Source of the DNA: Nitrososphaerales archaeon TH5894 | Lineage (GTDB): Archaea > Thermoproteota > Nitrososphaeria > Nitrososphaerales > Nitrososphaeraceae | Length of the DNA: 13,514 nt | NCBI GenBank assembly: GCA_014523485.1 | Contig: JAATVK010000160.1 | Span: forward strand, 1 to 13,514 | Direction of reading: 5' to 3' | In this document: in pieces, positions 1 through 5,745 of the stretch | Position numbering within the stretch: the stretch's first letter is position 1 | Layout: every line of letters begins with the position of its first letter | Program-made: the position numbers and the translations under genes | Notes under the pieces: model-generated | What the model saw: the letters and a program-made list of their open reading frames with translations, nothing else | Told to the model about the DNA's origin: nothing | Databases searched by the model: none

Positions 1-176
1 CAGTAAAAATTATTCCTTGAGATACAAAAAATAATTTATTTTAAATGAAGAGTAAGACTACGATAATTTAGGTAGGAGGTATAAATAAATATATTTTTAA
101 TGTTTATATTTTGTTTAAAATTCATTCTTAAGATAAAATTTGTACAAAAAAACAATTACATCTATAAAATTTAGTA

Positions 177-204
177 GGTTTTTTTTAATTTTTAGCAAAA
201 AACC
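177..204. repeat. 8-bp inverted repeat, hairpin-like
   Basis: GGTTTTTT at 177-184 is repeated in inverse as AAAAAACC at 197-204 around a 12-nt spacer. On the plus strand the first arm is itself a T-run. It could be the 3' end of a transcript from the left or merely a product of AT-rich composition. Role unknown. Confidence 0.35.
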
Positions 205-260
205 GCCTGAACTAAATTAGAGTATGAAAAATCTATAATTAATCTAGAATTTATTATCTA

Positions 261-268
261 TATATATA
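261..268 (+). promoter_or_regulatory. TATA-like box of the exported-protein gene
   Basis: TATATATA is centred about 26 nt before the ATG at 291, the spacing expected if transcription starts at or next to the start codon. No Shine-Dalgarno motif lies between box and ATG. Confidence 0.45.
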
Positions 269-290
269 GTATAAAATACTTCTATTAAAT

Positions 291-662
291 ATGTCTAAAG
301 CAATTGATAATGAGGCTAAACAATTGTACCTTTGTATTGTTGTTACTGCAGTTGCTATAGTTTCTATGGGTTCCTATTTTAATGTTATAGCACAAGAAGG
401 AATTATTATCAAGTTATCGGATATTTCTGATAATTTCAAAGCCCTCCTTATAAATAATCAATCCCAAATAACTAATCAGACCGCAATAGCCATAGCATCT
501 CTACAGAATGAAGAAAAAACACTTTCTATTAGTGCTTTAGAAAATCTTCCACGAGGAAGTACACTTATAAATACTCTAGTTAATGCTCCAATGAAGATAT
601 ATCAATTAGAACAAATTGGACAAATAGTACAGAATGGACTAATGATTAACCAAACTTCCTAG
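291..662 (+). CDS. Small exported or membrane-anchored hypothetical protein
   Basis: This 123-residue protein is not recognised. It has a short charged N-terminus and one hydrophobic segment at about residues 11-30. A possible signal-peptidase site lies near residue 35 (IAQ before EG), so the rest is either secreted or anchored outside the membrane. The mature part is mostly polar and Asn/Gln-rich. It carries three N-x-S/T sequons (N56, N62, N120), which fits archaeal surface N-glycosylation. No cysteine is left in the mature region and no catalytic motif is visible. The ATG is chosen because a TATA-like box sits 26 nt upstream and no earlier in-frame start is useful. The gene stands alone, followed by about 420 bp without a gene. 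It is probably a lineage-restricted surface protein; function unknown. Confidence 0.7.
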   Translation: MSKAIDNEAKQLYLCIVVTAVAIVSMGSYFNVIAQEGIIIKLSDISDNFKALLINNQSQITNQTAIAIASLQNEEKTLSISALENLPRGSTLINTLVNAPMKIYQLEQIGQIVQNGLMINQTS

Positions 663-1084
663 AGCCTTTTATTCCAATTGAGACCTATATTCGATTTTCA
701 AAATACTTAATTTGATAAGCAAATTGGTTTGGGTTTATTTTAGTTCCGTGGGATTTCGTTCACATTCGTCGTAAACAGCCAATAAATATAATTACAATGG
801 AAAAATAGGGTAACCTATATCCTAATCTTTAACATATGATTTGATTTCACCTAATTATTTAAATTTTAACCCGATCTCCTAATCCATTTTAAAATTAAAG
901 TATGCTATAATGTTATCTTCAACTATACTATATTATATAGATAATACCATCAAAATAACCTTAACTTTACGTTCTACAATAACAAATCGAATGAATTTAC
1001 TAGATAGGAATTTATAAAAGAAATATATTGAATCAAAACCGATAATGCATTATAATATAGATAGAATTTTATAAAATTCATTAG
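663..1084. other. Gene-free spacer
   Basis: No credible gene on either strand. There is a slightly GC-richer patch around 741-780 with no recognisable RNA fold, and a perfect 16-bp palindrome at 1064-1079 close to the next start. The tract TTATAATA at 1050-1057 is a candidate promoter for the broken gene that follows. Confidence 0.5.
1064..1079. repeat. Perfect 16-bp palindrome
   Basis: GAATTTTATAAAATTC reads identically on both strands. It ends six bases before the ATG at 1085 and contains a TATA-like core. It could be a protein-binding site over the promoter region of the 1085-1324 gene, but palindromes of A and T arise easily by chance here. Confidence 0.35.
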
Positions 1085-1324
1085 ATGTTAAAGAAAATAA
1101 AAGAAAAAATATAAAATAATCCCGAACATGTAGATGAAGAAAATGAGTTAAAGCAGTTGTTTAATCGGTTAGTAAAAAACTCTTACGCTAGATCGAACAT
1201 AGTCACAATTCATACAATCGAGTTTTTTGTCTTAATTATTTGTATATTTATTGTTCTAGTCATCGAAATGGAAATAAAAATATCCATTAAATATTATTTA
1301 TATGAAGAGCTTATAATAAAATAG
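1085..1324 (+). pseudogene. Interrupted small one-helix membrane protein gene
   Basis: An ATG at 1085 opens a frame that meets TAA after nine codons (1112-1114). The same frame then stays open for a further 69 codons to the TAG at 1322-1324. The downstream part looks protein-like: an acidic amphipathic stretch (HVDEENELKQLFNRL), a basic region, then one hydrophobic helix (EFFVLIICIFIVLVIE) and a short charged tail. A TATA-like TTATAATA at 1050-1057 lies about 31 nt before the ATG, as for intact genes here, which suggests 1085 was the true start and the TAA is a disabling mutation. Alternatively a shorter 55-residue protein starts at TTG 1157. It ends 34 nt before the two-CBS gene, in the same direction. 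Function unknown. Confidence 0.4.
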
Positions 1325-1331
1325 TTAAATA
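1325..1331 (+). promoter_or_regulatory. TATA-like box of the two-CBS gene
   Basis: TTAAATA lies about 31 nt before the ATG at 1359, directly after the stop of the upstream broken gene. The two-CBS gene therefore probably has its own promoter and a leader of only a few nucleotides. Confidence 0.4.
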
Positions 1332-1358
1332 CAAAAGTAACTCTATTTCAATAAAATT

Positions 1359-1805
1359 ATGACTGCAGTTAGTGAATTAATGACTAAAAAAAATTTAGTT
1401 AGTATACAATCAAATTCTGAGATAACTGCATTAGATATTACTAAATTAATGGTAAAAAATAAAGTAGGTTCAGTTCTTATAATAAATTCTACTAATTATC
1501 CAATTGGGATAATAACAGAAAGAGATATTATAAAGAAGGTTTGTGTAACAAATACTTTGCCTACTGAAATGAAGATAGATAAAATAATGTCTTCTCCAGT
1601 AATTACAATAATGTCATATGATTCGATTGAGACTGCTGCACAGAAAATGACCGATTACAAAATAAAACAACTGCCTGTATTAGAGCAAGATCAACAAATT
1701 GTGAGTATTCTAAGTTTAACAGATATAACTAAGCATTTATCTAAAATACTGGTTGATGATTATAAAAGATTTCGATTTTTAAAGTCTATTGTTGAATCTT
1801 ATTAG
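1359..1805 (+). CDS. Two-CBS-domain protein (Bateman module)
   Basis: The 148-residue soluble protein consists almost entirely of two CBS repeats. CBS1 spans about residues 5-62 and ends in the typical strand-turn-helix GIITERDI (50-57). CBS2 spans about 72-130, with the LPVLE strand (105-109) and SILSLTDI (116-123). A short basic-aromatic tail follows. Paired CBS repeats form a Bateman module that usually binds adenine nucleotides or S-adenosylmethionine, with the Thr/Ser-x-x-Asp turn contacting the ligand; here T53 and D56, and T121 and D122, fit. With no fused effector it probably acts as a free-standing sensor on a partner protein or works as a dimer. The ligand and partner cannot be read from sequence. 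An upstream TATA-like box at 1325-1331 supports this start. The four-CBS protein at 3767-4888 belongs to the same superfamily but is too different to be a recent duplicate. Confidence 0.92.
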   Translation: MTAVSELMTKKNLVSIQSNSEITALDITKLMVKNKVGSVLIINSTNYPIGIITERDIIKKVCVTNTLPTEMKIDKIMSSPVITIMSYDSIETAAQKMTDYKIKQLPVLEQDQQIVSILSLTDITKHLSKILVDDYKRFRFLKSIVESY

Positions 1806-2105
1806 ATTATTACTCCGGTCTGTTTAGTTACGTATTATTTTTTTGCATCGGTTATATTATATGGAAATAATACAAACCTAGATTACAATTCAAGTTTACT
1901 ATCTTAATTATAATTCCAAAGATAGTTCTTAAACTATTGCCAACATAAAGAGATTTTATTATATCTTTTCTTTTAGATATTAAGATAAATTAAAACTAAG
2001 CCATTATAAAAAACTCTGTGATAAGTACTCTATAAAGTTATAAGAAAAATTCTCACTAATTTTAAAGCATCATATTTTTTAATTCATGATTCTTTGCGTC
2101 ATTGA
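1806..2105. other. Spacer between convergent genes
   Basis: This 300-bp region separates the plus-strand CBS gene from the minus-strand ABM gene. It contains a seven-T run at 1838-1844 suited to archaeal termination and a T-rich 6-bp dyad around 1970-1985. No reading frame here looks like a gene. Confidence 0.5.
1838..1844 (+). terminator. Oligo-T terminator after the CBS gene
   Basis: Seven consecutive T residues about 33 nt past the stop codon. Archaeal RNA polymerase terminates on plain U-runs, so no hairpin is needed. Assigned by position and composition only. Confidence 0.35.
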
Positions 2106-2441
2106 TTACAAAATTATTTCATAATATCTTTTCAACTCAAGCGGTTTTTCTAACAGTGGTGTTAATTTTTCTATTAAATTATGCATGTGAGGTTGCATGA
2201 AATGTTCTTCTATTGCTTTTTCATCAACCCATAGCTCATCAAACATGAAAAATAGAGGATTTTCCAAAGATCTATGTGGAACATAAGCAATATTTCCAGG
2301 TTCATCGAGTGTGGGTCGAATCAAACTAATTAAAATAGTTTCTAATTCTAACTCTTTTCCCTTTTTGGCCTCTAAAAACGCGAGTAACCTGATAGCTGTT
2401 TTCTTTCTATTTTGAAATTTTTCAATATTAGTAGTTTCCAT
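2106..2441 (-). CDS. ABM-fold (YgiN-like) monooxygenase-type protein
   Basis: The 111-residue protein matches the antibiotic-biosynthesis-monooxygenase (ABM) dimeric alpha/beta-barrel family. From residue 18 it reads RLLAFLEAKKGKE, an opening strand with the usual 'AK-GKE' turn. Then come a helix (LELETILISLIRPT, 31-44), the DEPGNIAYVPHRS strand (46-58), FMFDELWVDEKAIEEH (65-80) and the PHMHNLIEKL helix (84-93). That order is the full single domain, of normal length. Members include quinol monooxygenases and haem- or polyketide-modifying enzymes, all working without bound cofactor or metal, and many are stress-linked scavengers of reactive electrophiles. The substrate cannot be told from sequence. 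The first 15 residues extend beyond the core. A TATA-like box (2461-2467) lies about 23 nt upstream. It is transcribed divergently from the AN1/site-2-protease gene across 120 bp, so the two may share control. Confidence 0.85.
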   Translation of the reverse strand: METTNIEKFQNRKKTAIRLLAFLEAKKGKELELETILISLIRPTLDEPGNIAYVPHRSLENPLFFMFDELWVDEKAIEEHFMQPHMHNLIEKLTPLLEKPLELKRYYEIIL

Positions 2442-2460
2442 ATTTGATATTTTTTTACCC

Positions 2461-2467
2461 TATAAAT
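2461..2467 (-). promoter_or_regulatory. TATA-like box of the ABM-protein gene
   Basis: On the minus strand ATTTATA is centred about 23 nt before the ATG at 2441. This is consistent with leaderless transcription. The divergent gene's box lies 70 bp away on the other strand. Confidence 0.45.
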
Positions 2468-2532
2468 ATTTTTTATTGAACCTTTTAAGAATTATAAATA
2501 TCGTAGGTTATAGAGTAGTTCTAATCGGCAAT

Positions 2533-2540
2533 CATATATC
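2533..2540 (+). promoter_or_regulatory. TATA-like box of the site-2-protease gene
   Basis: CATATATC is centred about 25 nt before the ATG at 2562, again leaving no room for a ribosome-binding site. Confidence 0.4.
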
Positions 2541-2561
2541 TTGCTTTTTAGATTATGATTT

Positions 2562-3314
2562 ATGAGATGCCATCTATGTAATGGAATGGATTTTCTTTTT
2601 AAATGTAATTATTGTAAAGAATTATTTTGTCGCGATCATCGTCTTCCAATTAGTCATTTCTGTAGTGCTATTGATAGATTTTCTGACAAAAGAAAAACTA
2701 ATCTATTCAATGATAATTTCGAAAAAAGTGGTTTCCTTAATAATTTTACTAAAACTGTCAATATTCGATTCTCTAGAACAGAAATAAAACATCTACTTTT
2801 GGCAACTTTTTTGGTATTGTTAGTAGGAATGTCATTGAATAATTACCGCTATATCTCATTTGAATTTTTGATCATCTTTATAATAGCATTTCTATTTCAC
2901 GAACTAGCCCATAAATTTTTAGCAAATTTTTATGGAAGTTGGGCTGAGTTTCGAGCAGAACTATATGGTTTAATTGTAACGGCAATATCTGCTATTCCAT
3001 TCATTCCCTTCAAATTTATTGCCCCAGGGGCAGTTATTGTTGGTATTTCAGATAAAGATAAGCTTGGAAAAGTTGCTCTGATAGGACCTATGACTAATTT
3101 AGTAATGGGATTCTTATTTCTTTTGCTTTCCTATTTATATCCATATTCACTTTATTTTAATATAGGAGCCAGTTTTAATGCATGGATATCTATGTTTAAT
3201 TTACTACCATTTGGAGTATTAGATGGACAAAAAATTTTTAATTGGAATAAAGTAGTATGGTCTTCGACAATGGCCATAACTATGGCTTTATTCATAATAT
3301 CTTATCATCAATGA
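2562..3314 (+). CDS. AN1 zinc finger fused to M50 site-2 protease-like membrane protein
   Basis: The protein has 250 residues. Its N-terminus is a complete AN1-type zinc finger: C3, C6, C15, C18, C23, H26, H32 and C34 match the C-x2-C-...-C-x4-C-x2-H-x5-H-x-C pattern. After a polar linker (35-72) come hydrophobic segments at about 76-92, 99-120, 132-163, 170-195 and 232-247. The second carries the zinc-metalloprotease motif HELAH (113-117). A later segment holds IGPMTNL (174-180), and the third zinc ligand lies in LLPFGVLDG (214-222, D221). These are the hallmarks of intramembrane site-2 proteases of family M50, so the catalytic set is intact. Such enzymes cut membrane-bound regulators within the bilayer. 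The AN1 finger should face the cytoplasm and may bind ubiquitin-like or other protein partners, by analogy with eukaryotic AN1 proteins. It is divergent from the ABM gene. Substrate unknown. Confidence 0.93.
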   Translation: MRCHLCNGMDFLFKCNYCKELFCRDHRLPISHFCSAIDRFSDKRKTNLFNDNFEKSGFLNNFTKTVNIRFSRTEIKHLLLATFLVLLVGMSLNNYRYISFEFLIIFIIAFLFHELAHKFLANFYGSWAEFRAELYGLIVTAISAIPFIPFKFIAPGAVIVGISDKDKLGKVALIGPMTNLVMGFLFLLLSYLYPYSLYFNIGASFNAWISMFNLLPFGVLDGQKIFNWNKVVWSSTMAITMALFIISYHQ

Positions 3315-3457
3315 ATCTCTCATATTTTATCTAAAGAAATATTGATGGCAAAGTTCTACTTTGATCATATTCAAAGGGTAAACAAACAAATATTTTCTTT
3401 GTCTCATGTAAGTTTTAGTTGTACCAAATGAAAAATAAAAACAAATAGACTTCTATT
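3315..3457. other. Spacer with a doubtful 28-codon frame
   Basis: Between the protease gene and the convergent zinc-ribbon gene there is only AT-rich DNA. A 28-codon plus-strand frame (3345-3431, starting MAKFYFDHIQ) is present, but it has no well-placed promoter and no recognisable domain, so it is not called as a gene. Confidence 0.4.
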
Positions 3458-3598
3458 CTAATTATCTAAAACTGGTAAAAGTTCTAACTGGCAACGTAAG
3501 CATTTGTAATTCTTTGGATTTTTTTCATCAACCTTGATAACCATATATTCTTTGCATGTTCTACAATACATTATGCATCCTGTAGAAGAAAAATCCAT
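3458..3598 (-). CDS. 46-residue zinc-ribbon protein
   Basis: A short minus-strand frame encodes 46 residues with two CxxC knuckles, C12-x2-C15 and C33-x2-C36, separated by a charged 17-residue loop (EYMVIKVDEKNPKNYK). This is a complete small zinc ribbon. C8 is an extra cysteine. The knuckle spacing, the basic loop and the leucine-rich tail after the second knuckle (QLELLPVL) resemble many small archaeal zinc ribbons that bind nucleic acid or act as subunits of larger complexes, but no specific family is recognised. The ATG at 3598 is preferred because TATTTAATA on the minus strand (3622-3630) lies about 28 nt upstream, and the neighbouring ATG at 3603 is followed at once by a stop. It follows the four-CBS gene on the same strand after 168 bp, with its own promoter. 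Confidence 0.7.
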   Translation of the reverse strand: MDFSSTGCIMYCRTCKEYMVIKVDEKNPKNYKCLRCQLELLPVLDN

Positions 3599-3621
3599 TA
3601 CATTTTATAGGTGAAACAAGC

Positions 3622-3630
3622 TATTAAATA
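3622..3630 (-). promoter_or_regulatory. TATA-like box of the zinc-ribbon gene
   Basis: TATTTAATA on the minus strand, centred about 28 nt before the ATG at 3598. It supports the zinc-ribbon frame as a separately transcribed gene rather than a chance ORF. Confidence 0.45.
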
Positions 3631-3738
3631 TGCCTATTATTTAAACCCATCTCGAATTTCTAGATTCTTGCCGATCCCATTGTACAATAGGATAGTTGAA
3701 AAATGTAGTGATTTCACAAATTAAATATAAAATAATAA

Positions 3739-3765
3739 AGATACGAAAGTATCTATCGTTTTTTT
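3739..3765 (-). terminator. Hairpin terminator after the four-CBS gene
   Basis: A 6-bp stem (AGATAC 3739-3744, GTATCT 3749-3754) encloses four bases and starts 12 nt past the stop codon at 3767-3769. On the minus strand it is followed by TTATTATTTT. On the plus strand the loop is GAAA and the stem is followed four bases later by seven T residues (3759-3765), so it could stop polymerase from both sides. The nearest plus-strand gene ends 425 bp earlier. Confidence 0.45.
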
Positions 3766-3766
3766 A

Positions 3767-4888
3767 TTACTTTTGACGTTTTTGATTCTTTTGTGTTAAT
3801 TTGTTTTTTAAACTATCCTTCATTAGGTCAAAAATTGTTGCAAGGTCTGAACCCTCATTCGTGTAACTATAGCTATTAGTTGGTGTGAATATCCTAACTT
3901 CAATCTCGTATTTTTTAATTTTACCTCTTACAGATGATAATTTTATTCTACATCTCGCTTCTTCTAAATCTGGCATTGTTTTTTTTAGTAACTTTACAAG
4001 TGTATTGAATTTCGTTTTCGCTAGTTCAGATGCAAATGGATCATCAGGTAAACCAATTATATAAGACGGAATGTCTTCTGTTACCTTTTCTCCAAGTAAT
4101 GAAATTATATCTCTATGTGTTATTATGCCTTGAATTTCATTCCCTAATGTAACAATAGAATAAGTTGAATTAGTAGAGTTGAGCATTTGAATTACATTAG
4201 CAATAGAGTCATGGACACTAGCTGTTGTAGCATTGTTTTCAACAATACCTTTAACAGGAAATTCAAGAGGTCTAGCGTGTTCTGTAAGACCACGATAGAC
4301 ATTATCCAAATTATTTGCAGTAAGAAGTATTTTTGCAATATCAAATGAGGTAACAATTCCTTTCAAGGTCTCTTCTACAATCGGTATATGATCAATCCTA
4401 TGTCGTATCATAAGGTTTTTAGCAGTTAATGCTGAATCATTTTCATGTAAGCTAATTGGGTTTGCTGTCATTATTTTAGTGGCTCTAACCTTAATATCTG
4501 TATGTTCCATAGATTTAACAATTGATTTTGTAGTGACTTGCCCAATTATTTCTTCATCTTCAATTACTGGAAGAGACCGCAATCTATAAAGGCTCATAAG
4601 ACCTGCAGCTCGTCCAATGTTGTTGTCTTCTTCAATTGTAGGAGTAATTTTGGCAATAGAGTTTAATTTTTGAGAATGTACATCTCTAGCGGAAAGAATG
4701 TCTCTTAAATTAATTGCTGTTACTTTATTTCCATTTTTAAAATATACACCATAATTATTCATTTTTATAAGAGTCCCAAGGATTTTAGAGATACTTTCAT
4801 TGGAATTAATTATATTGGCAGATTCAATAAAATCTGAAACTTTTTTTTTGCCAATTTTAACCAGTATTTGATTTGAATCAAATTTCAT
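3767..4888 (-). CDS. Four-CBS-repeat protein with C-terminal HPF/RaiA-like region
   Basis: The protein has 373 residues, is soluble, and has two parts. Residues about 17-266 hold four CBS repeats: about 17-68 (ending INLRDIL), 73-127 (LPVIEDEEIIGQVTTKSI), 135-190 (IPIVEETLKGIVTSFDI) and 211-266 (SIVTLGNEIQGIITHRDI). These would form two Bateman modules, able to bind adenine nucleotides. Residues about 274-368 look like the ribosome-hibernation/RaiA fold: a short strand, a long helix (285-305), paired strands with alternating basic residues (ARCRIKLSSVRGK and KYEIEVRIF), then GSDLATIFDLMKDSLKNKL (347-364), which resembles the closing 'D-x-A-ID-x-x-x-x-KL' helix of HPF. A very basic tail follows (KNQKRQK). 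The CBS part is certain; the HPF part is pattern recognition only. The inferred role is a ribosome-dormancy factor gated by nucleotide level. A TATA-like box lies 25 nt upstream and a terminator hairpin directly after. It is a single-gene unit. Confidence 0.9.
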   Translation of the reverse strand: MKFDSNQILVKIGKKKVSDFIESANIINSNESISKILGTLIKMNNYGVYFKNGNKVTAINLRDILSARDVHSQKLNSIAKITPTIEEDNNIGRAAGLMSLYRLRSLPVIEDEEIIGQVTTKSIVKSMEHTDIKVRATKIMTANPISLHENDSALTAKNLMIRHRIDHIPIVEETLKGIVTSFDIAKILLTANNLDNVYRGLTEHARPLEFPVKGIVENNATTASVHDSIANVIQMLNSTNSTYSIVTLGNEIQGIITHRDIISLLGEKVTEDIPSYIIGLPDDPFASELAKTKFNTLVKLLKKTMPDLEEARCRIKLSSVRGKIKKYEIEVRIFTPTNSYSYTNEGSDLATIFDLMKDSLKNKLTQKNQKRQK

Positions 4889-4908
4889 TTAGTACTTAAT
4901 TTATAGTG

Positions 4909-4916
4909 TAAATATT
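4909..4916 (-). promoter_or_regulatory. TATA-like box of the four-CBS gene
   Basis: AATATTTA on the minus strand is centred about 25 nt before the ATG at 4888. A second AT-box (4899-4906) sits too close to the start to serve a leaderless message. Confidence 0.4.
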
Positions 4917-5094
4917 AATAGATTTTTATTTGTATAAATTTCCCGAATGTATAACTCGAATAAATTTTGAAAGTATTTAATTTTGAAAGACTGGGAGAAC
5001 CAAATGACAGTTATTTATAATTTTAGTCGCGAAGTTTTTAATTGAAAATATTGAAACATTGATTTGCTGAGCTCTAATTGTTACTGAGTATAAC

Positions 5095-5136
5095 TGACTA
5101 TGTGATCAATTTTTCTGTACTGTTTGATCATAGTCA
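5095..5136. repeat. 13-bp inverted repeat with 2-nt bulge
   Basis: TGACTAT-GT-GATCAA (5095-5109) pairs with TTGATC-ATAGTCA (5124-5136) around a 14-nt spacer: 13 base pairs with one GT bulge. It is the longest paired structure noticed in this spacer. It lies about 200 bp upstream of the four-CBS gene and 610 bp before the methyltransferase. It could be an operator or a stem in an RNA. Confidence 0.5.
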
Positions 5137-5592
5137 TCAAAATTTTTAAACAAATTTATTTTATACGCTCTTAACTTGGTGTAAACTTAGCAATTAATCC
5201 TTATCTATATAGTTTTGATGAAGGTATGCCAAAAATTAAAAGGATAATTAATCATTACATTAAGTGACTAATAGGAATAAACAATTGGAATTAAACTCCT
5301 GAATATAAAAATTTAATCTTAGAAATAAAAACTGCTACTTTATAAAGAAACGAATAAAATAATTCAAAGGTCCAATTAACCAATAACATTCAATAAGAGA
5401 AATACAATATACATGAATGTTCATCGAATTCTAATAATATAATACAAATTGGTGAACCACTCTAAATTACTGGTGGCACTAAAAGATTAATATAAACAAT
5501 TTTATAGATTTTAGTTACTAGATCCAGATAATGAGTGTTACCGGCATCATACCGAATAATTAAAATTCATAGATTATTTGTTTACCCTTTGT

Positions 5593-5617
5593 TCAAGTAA
5601 TAGTACTTGAGATTTTT
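5593..5617 (+). terminator. Terminator-like hairpin with no assigned gene
   Basis: TCAAGTA (5593-5599) and TACTTGA (5604-5610) form a perfect 7-bp stem with an ATAG loop, followed by GA and five T residues (5613-5617). It resembles an intrinsic terminator for plus-strand transcription, but no plus-strand gene lies within the preceding 2 kb. It might end a small RNA, or guard the operon that starts at 5746 from read-through. Confidence 0.4.
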
Positions 5618-5720
5618 CAATTACTTTTATATTTTCCTATAGTAATCAAATATTTTAAAAAATATAAAAACATTTGTTTATTGTATAACTTCAAATTTTG
5701 TTTTTTGATTAAGATTAAAA

Positions 5721-5729
5721 TATTTAATA
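5721..5729 (+). promoter_or_regulatory. TATA-like box of the methyltransferase operon
   Basis: TATTTAATA lies about 21 nt before the ATG at 5746, in an uninterrupted A/T tract, so the exact box is uncertain. No ribosome-binding motif precedes the start. Confidence 0.4.
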
Positions 5730-5745
5730 TTTTATTATTAAAATT

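Larger units (their letters stand above)
1..290. other. Left-edge intergenic region
   Basis: No reading frame of useful length runs in from the left edge; the first bases meet stops quickly in the plus frames. The stretch is nearly all A and T. It holds one perfect 8-bp inverted repeat (177-184 with 197-204) and the promoter of the next gene near 261-280. Nothing else is supportable. Confidence 0.5.
4889..5745. other. Long divergent spacer without a secure gene
   Basis: This 857-bp region separates the four-CBS gene from the methyltransferase operon. It contains a long bulged dyad (5095-5136), a hairpin followed by T residues (5593-5617), and promoters at both ends. The longest small frames are a 29-codon hydrophobic minus-strand frame (5335-5424) and several of 13 codons or fewer; none has supporting features. 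An unannotated small RNA ending at 5617 is possible. Confidence 0.5.

Noticed and set aside
741..780. Slightly GC-richer patch, considered as a small RNA
   Set aside because: No stable stem or known RNA motif could be formed by eye.
5335..5424. 29-codon hydrophobic minus-strand frame
   Set aside because: Short hydrophobic frames are common by chance in AT-rich DNA; nothing else supports it.
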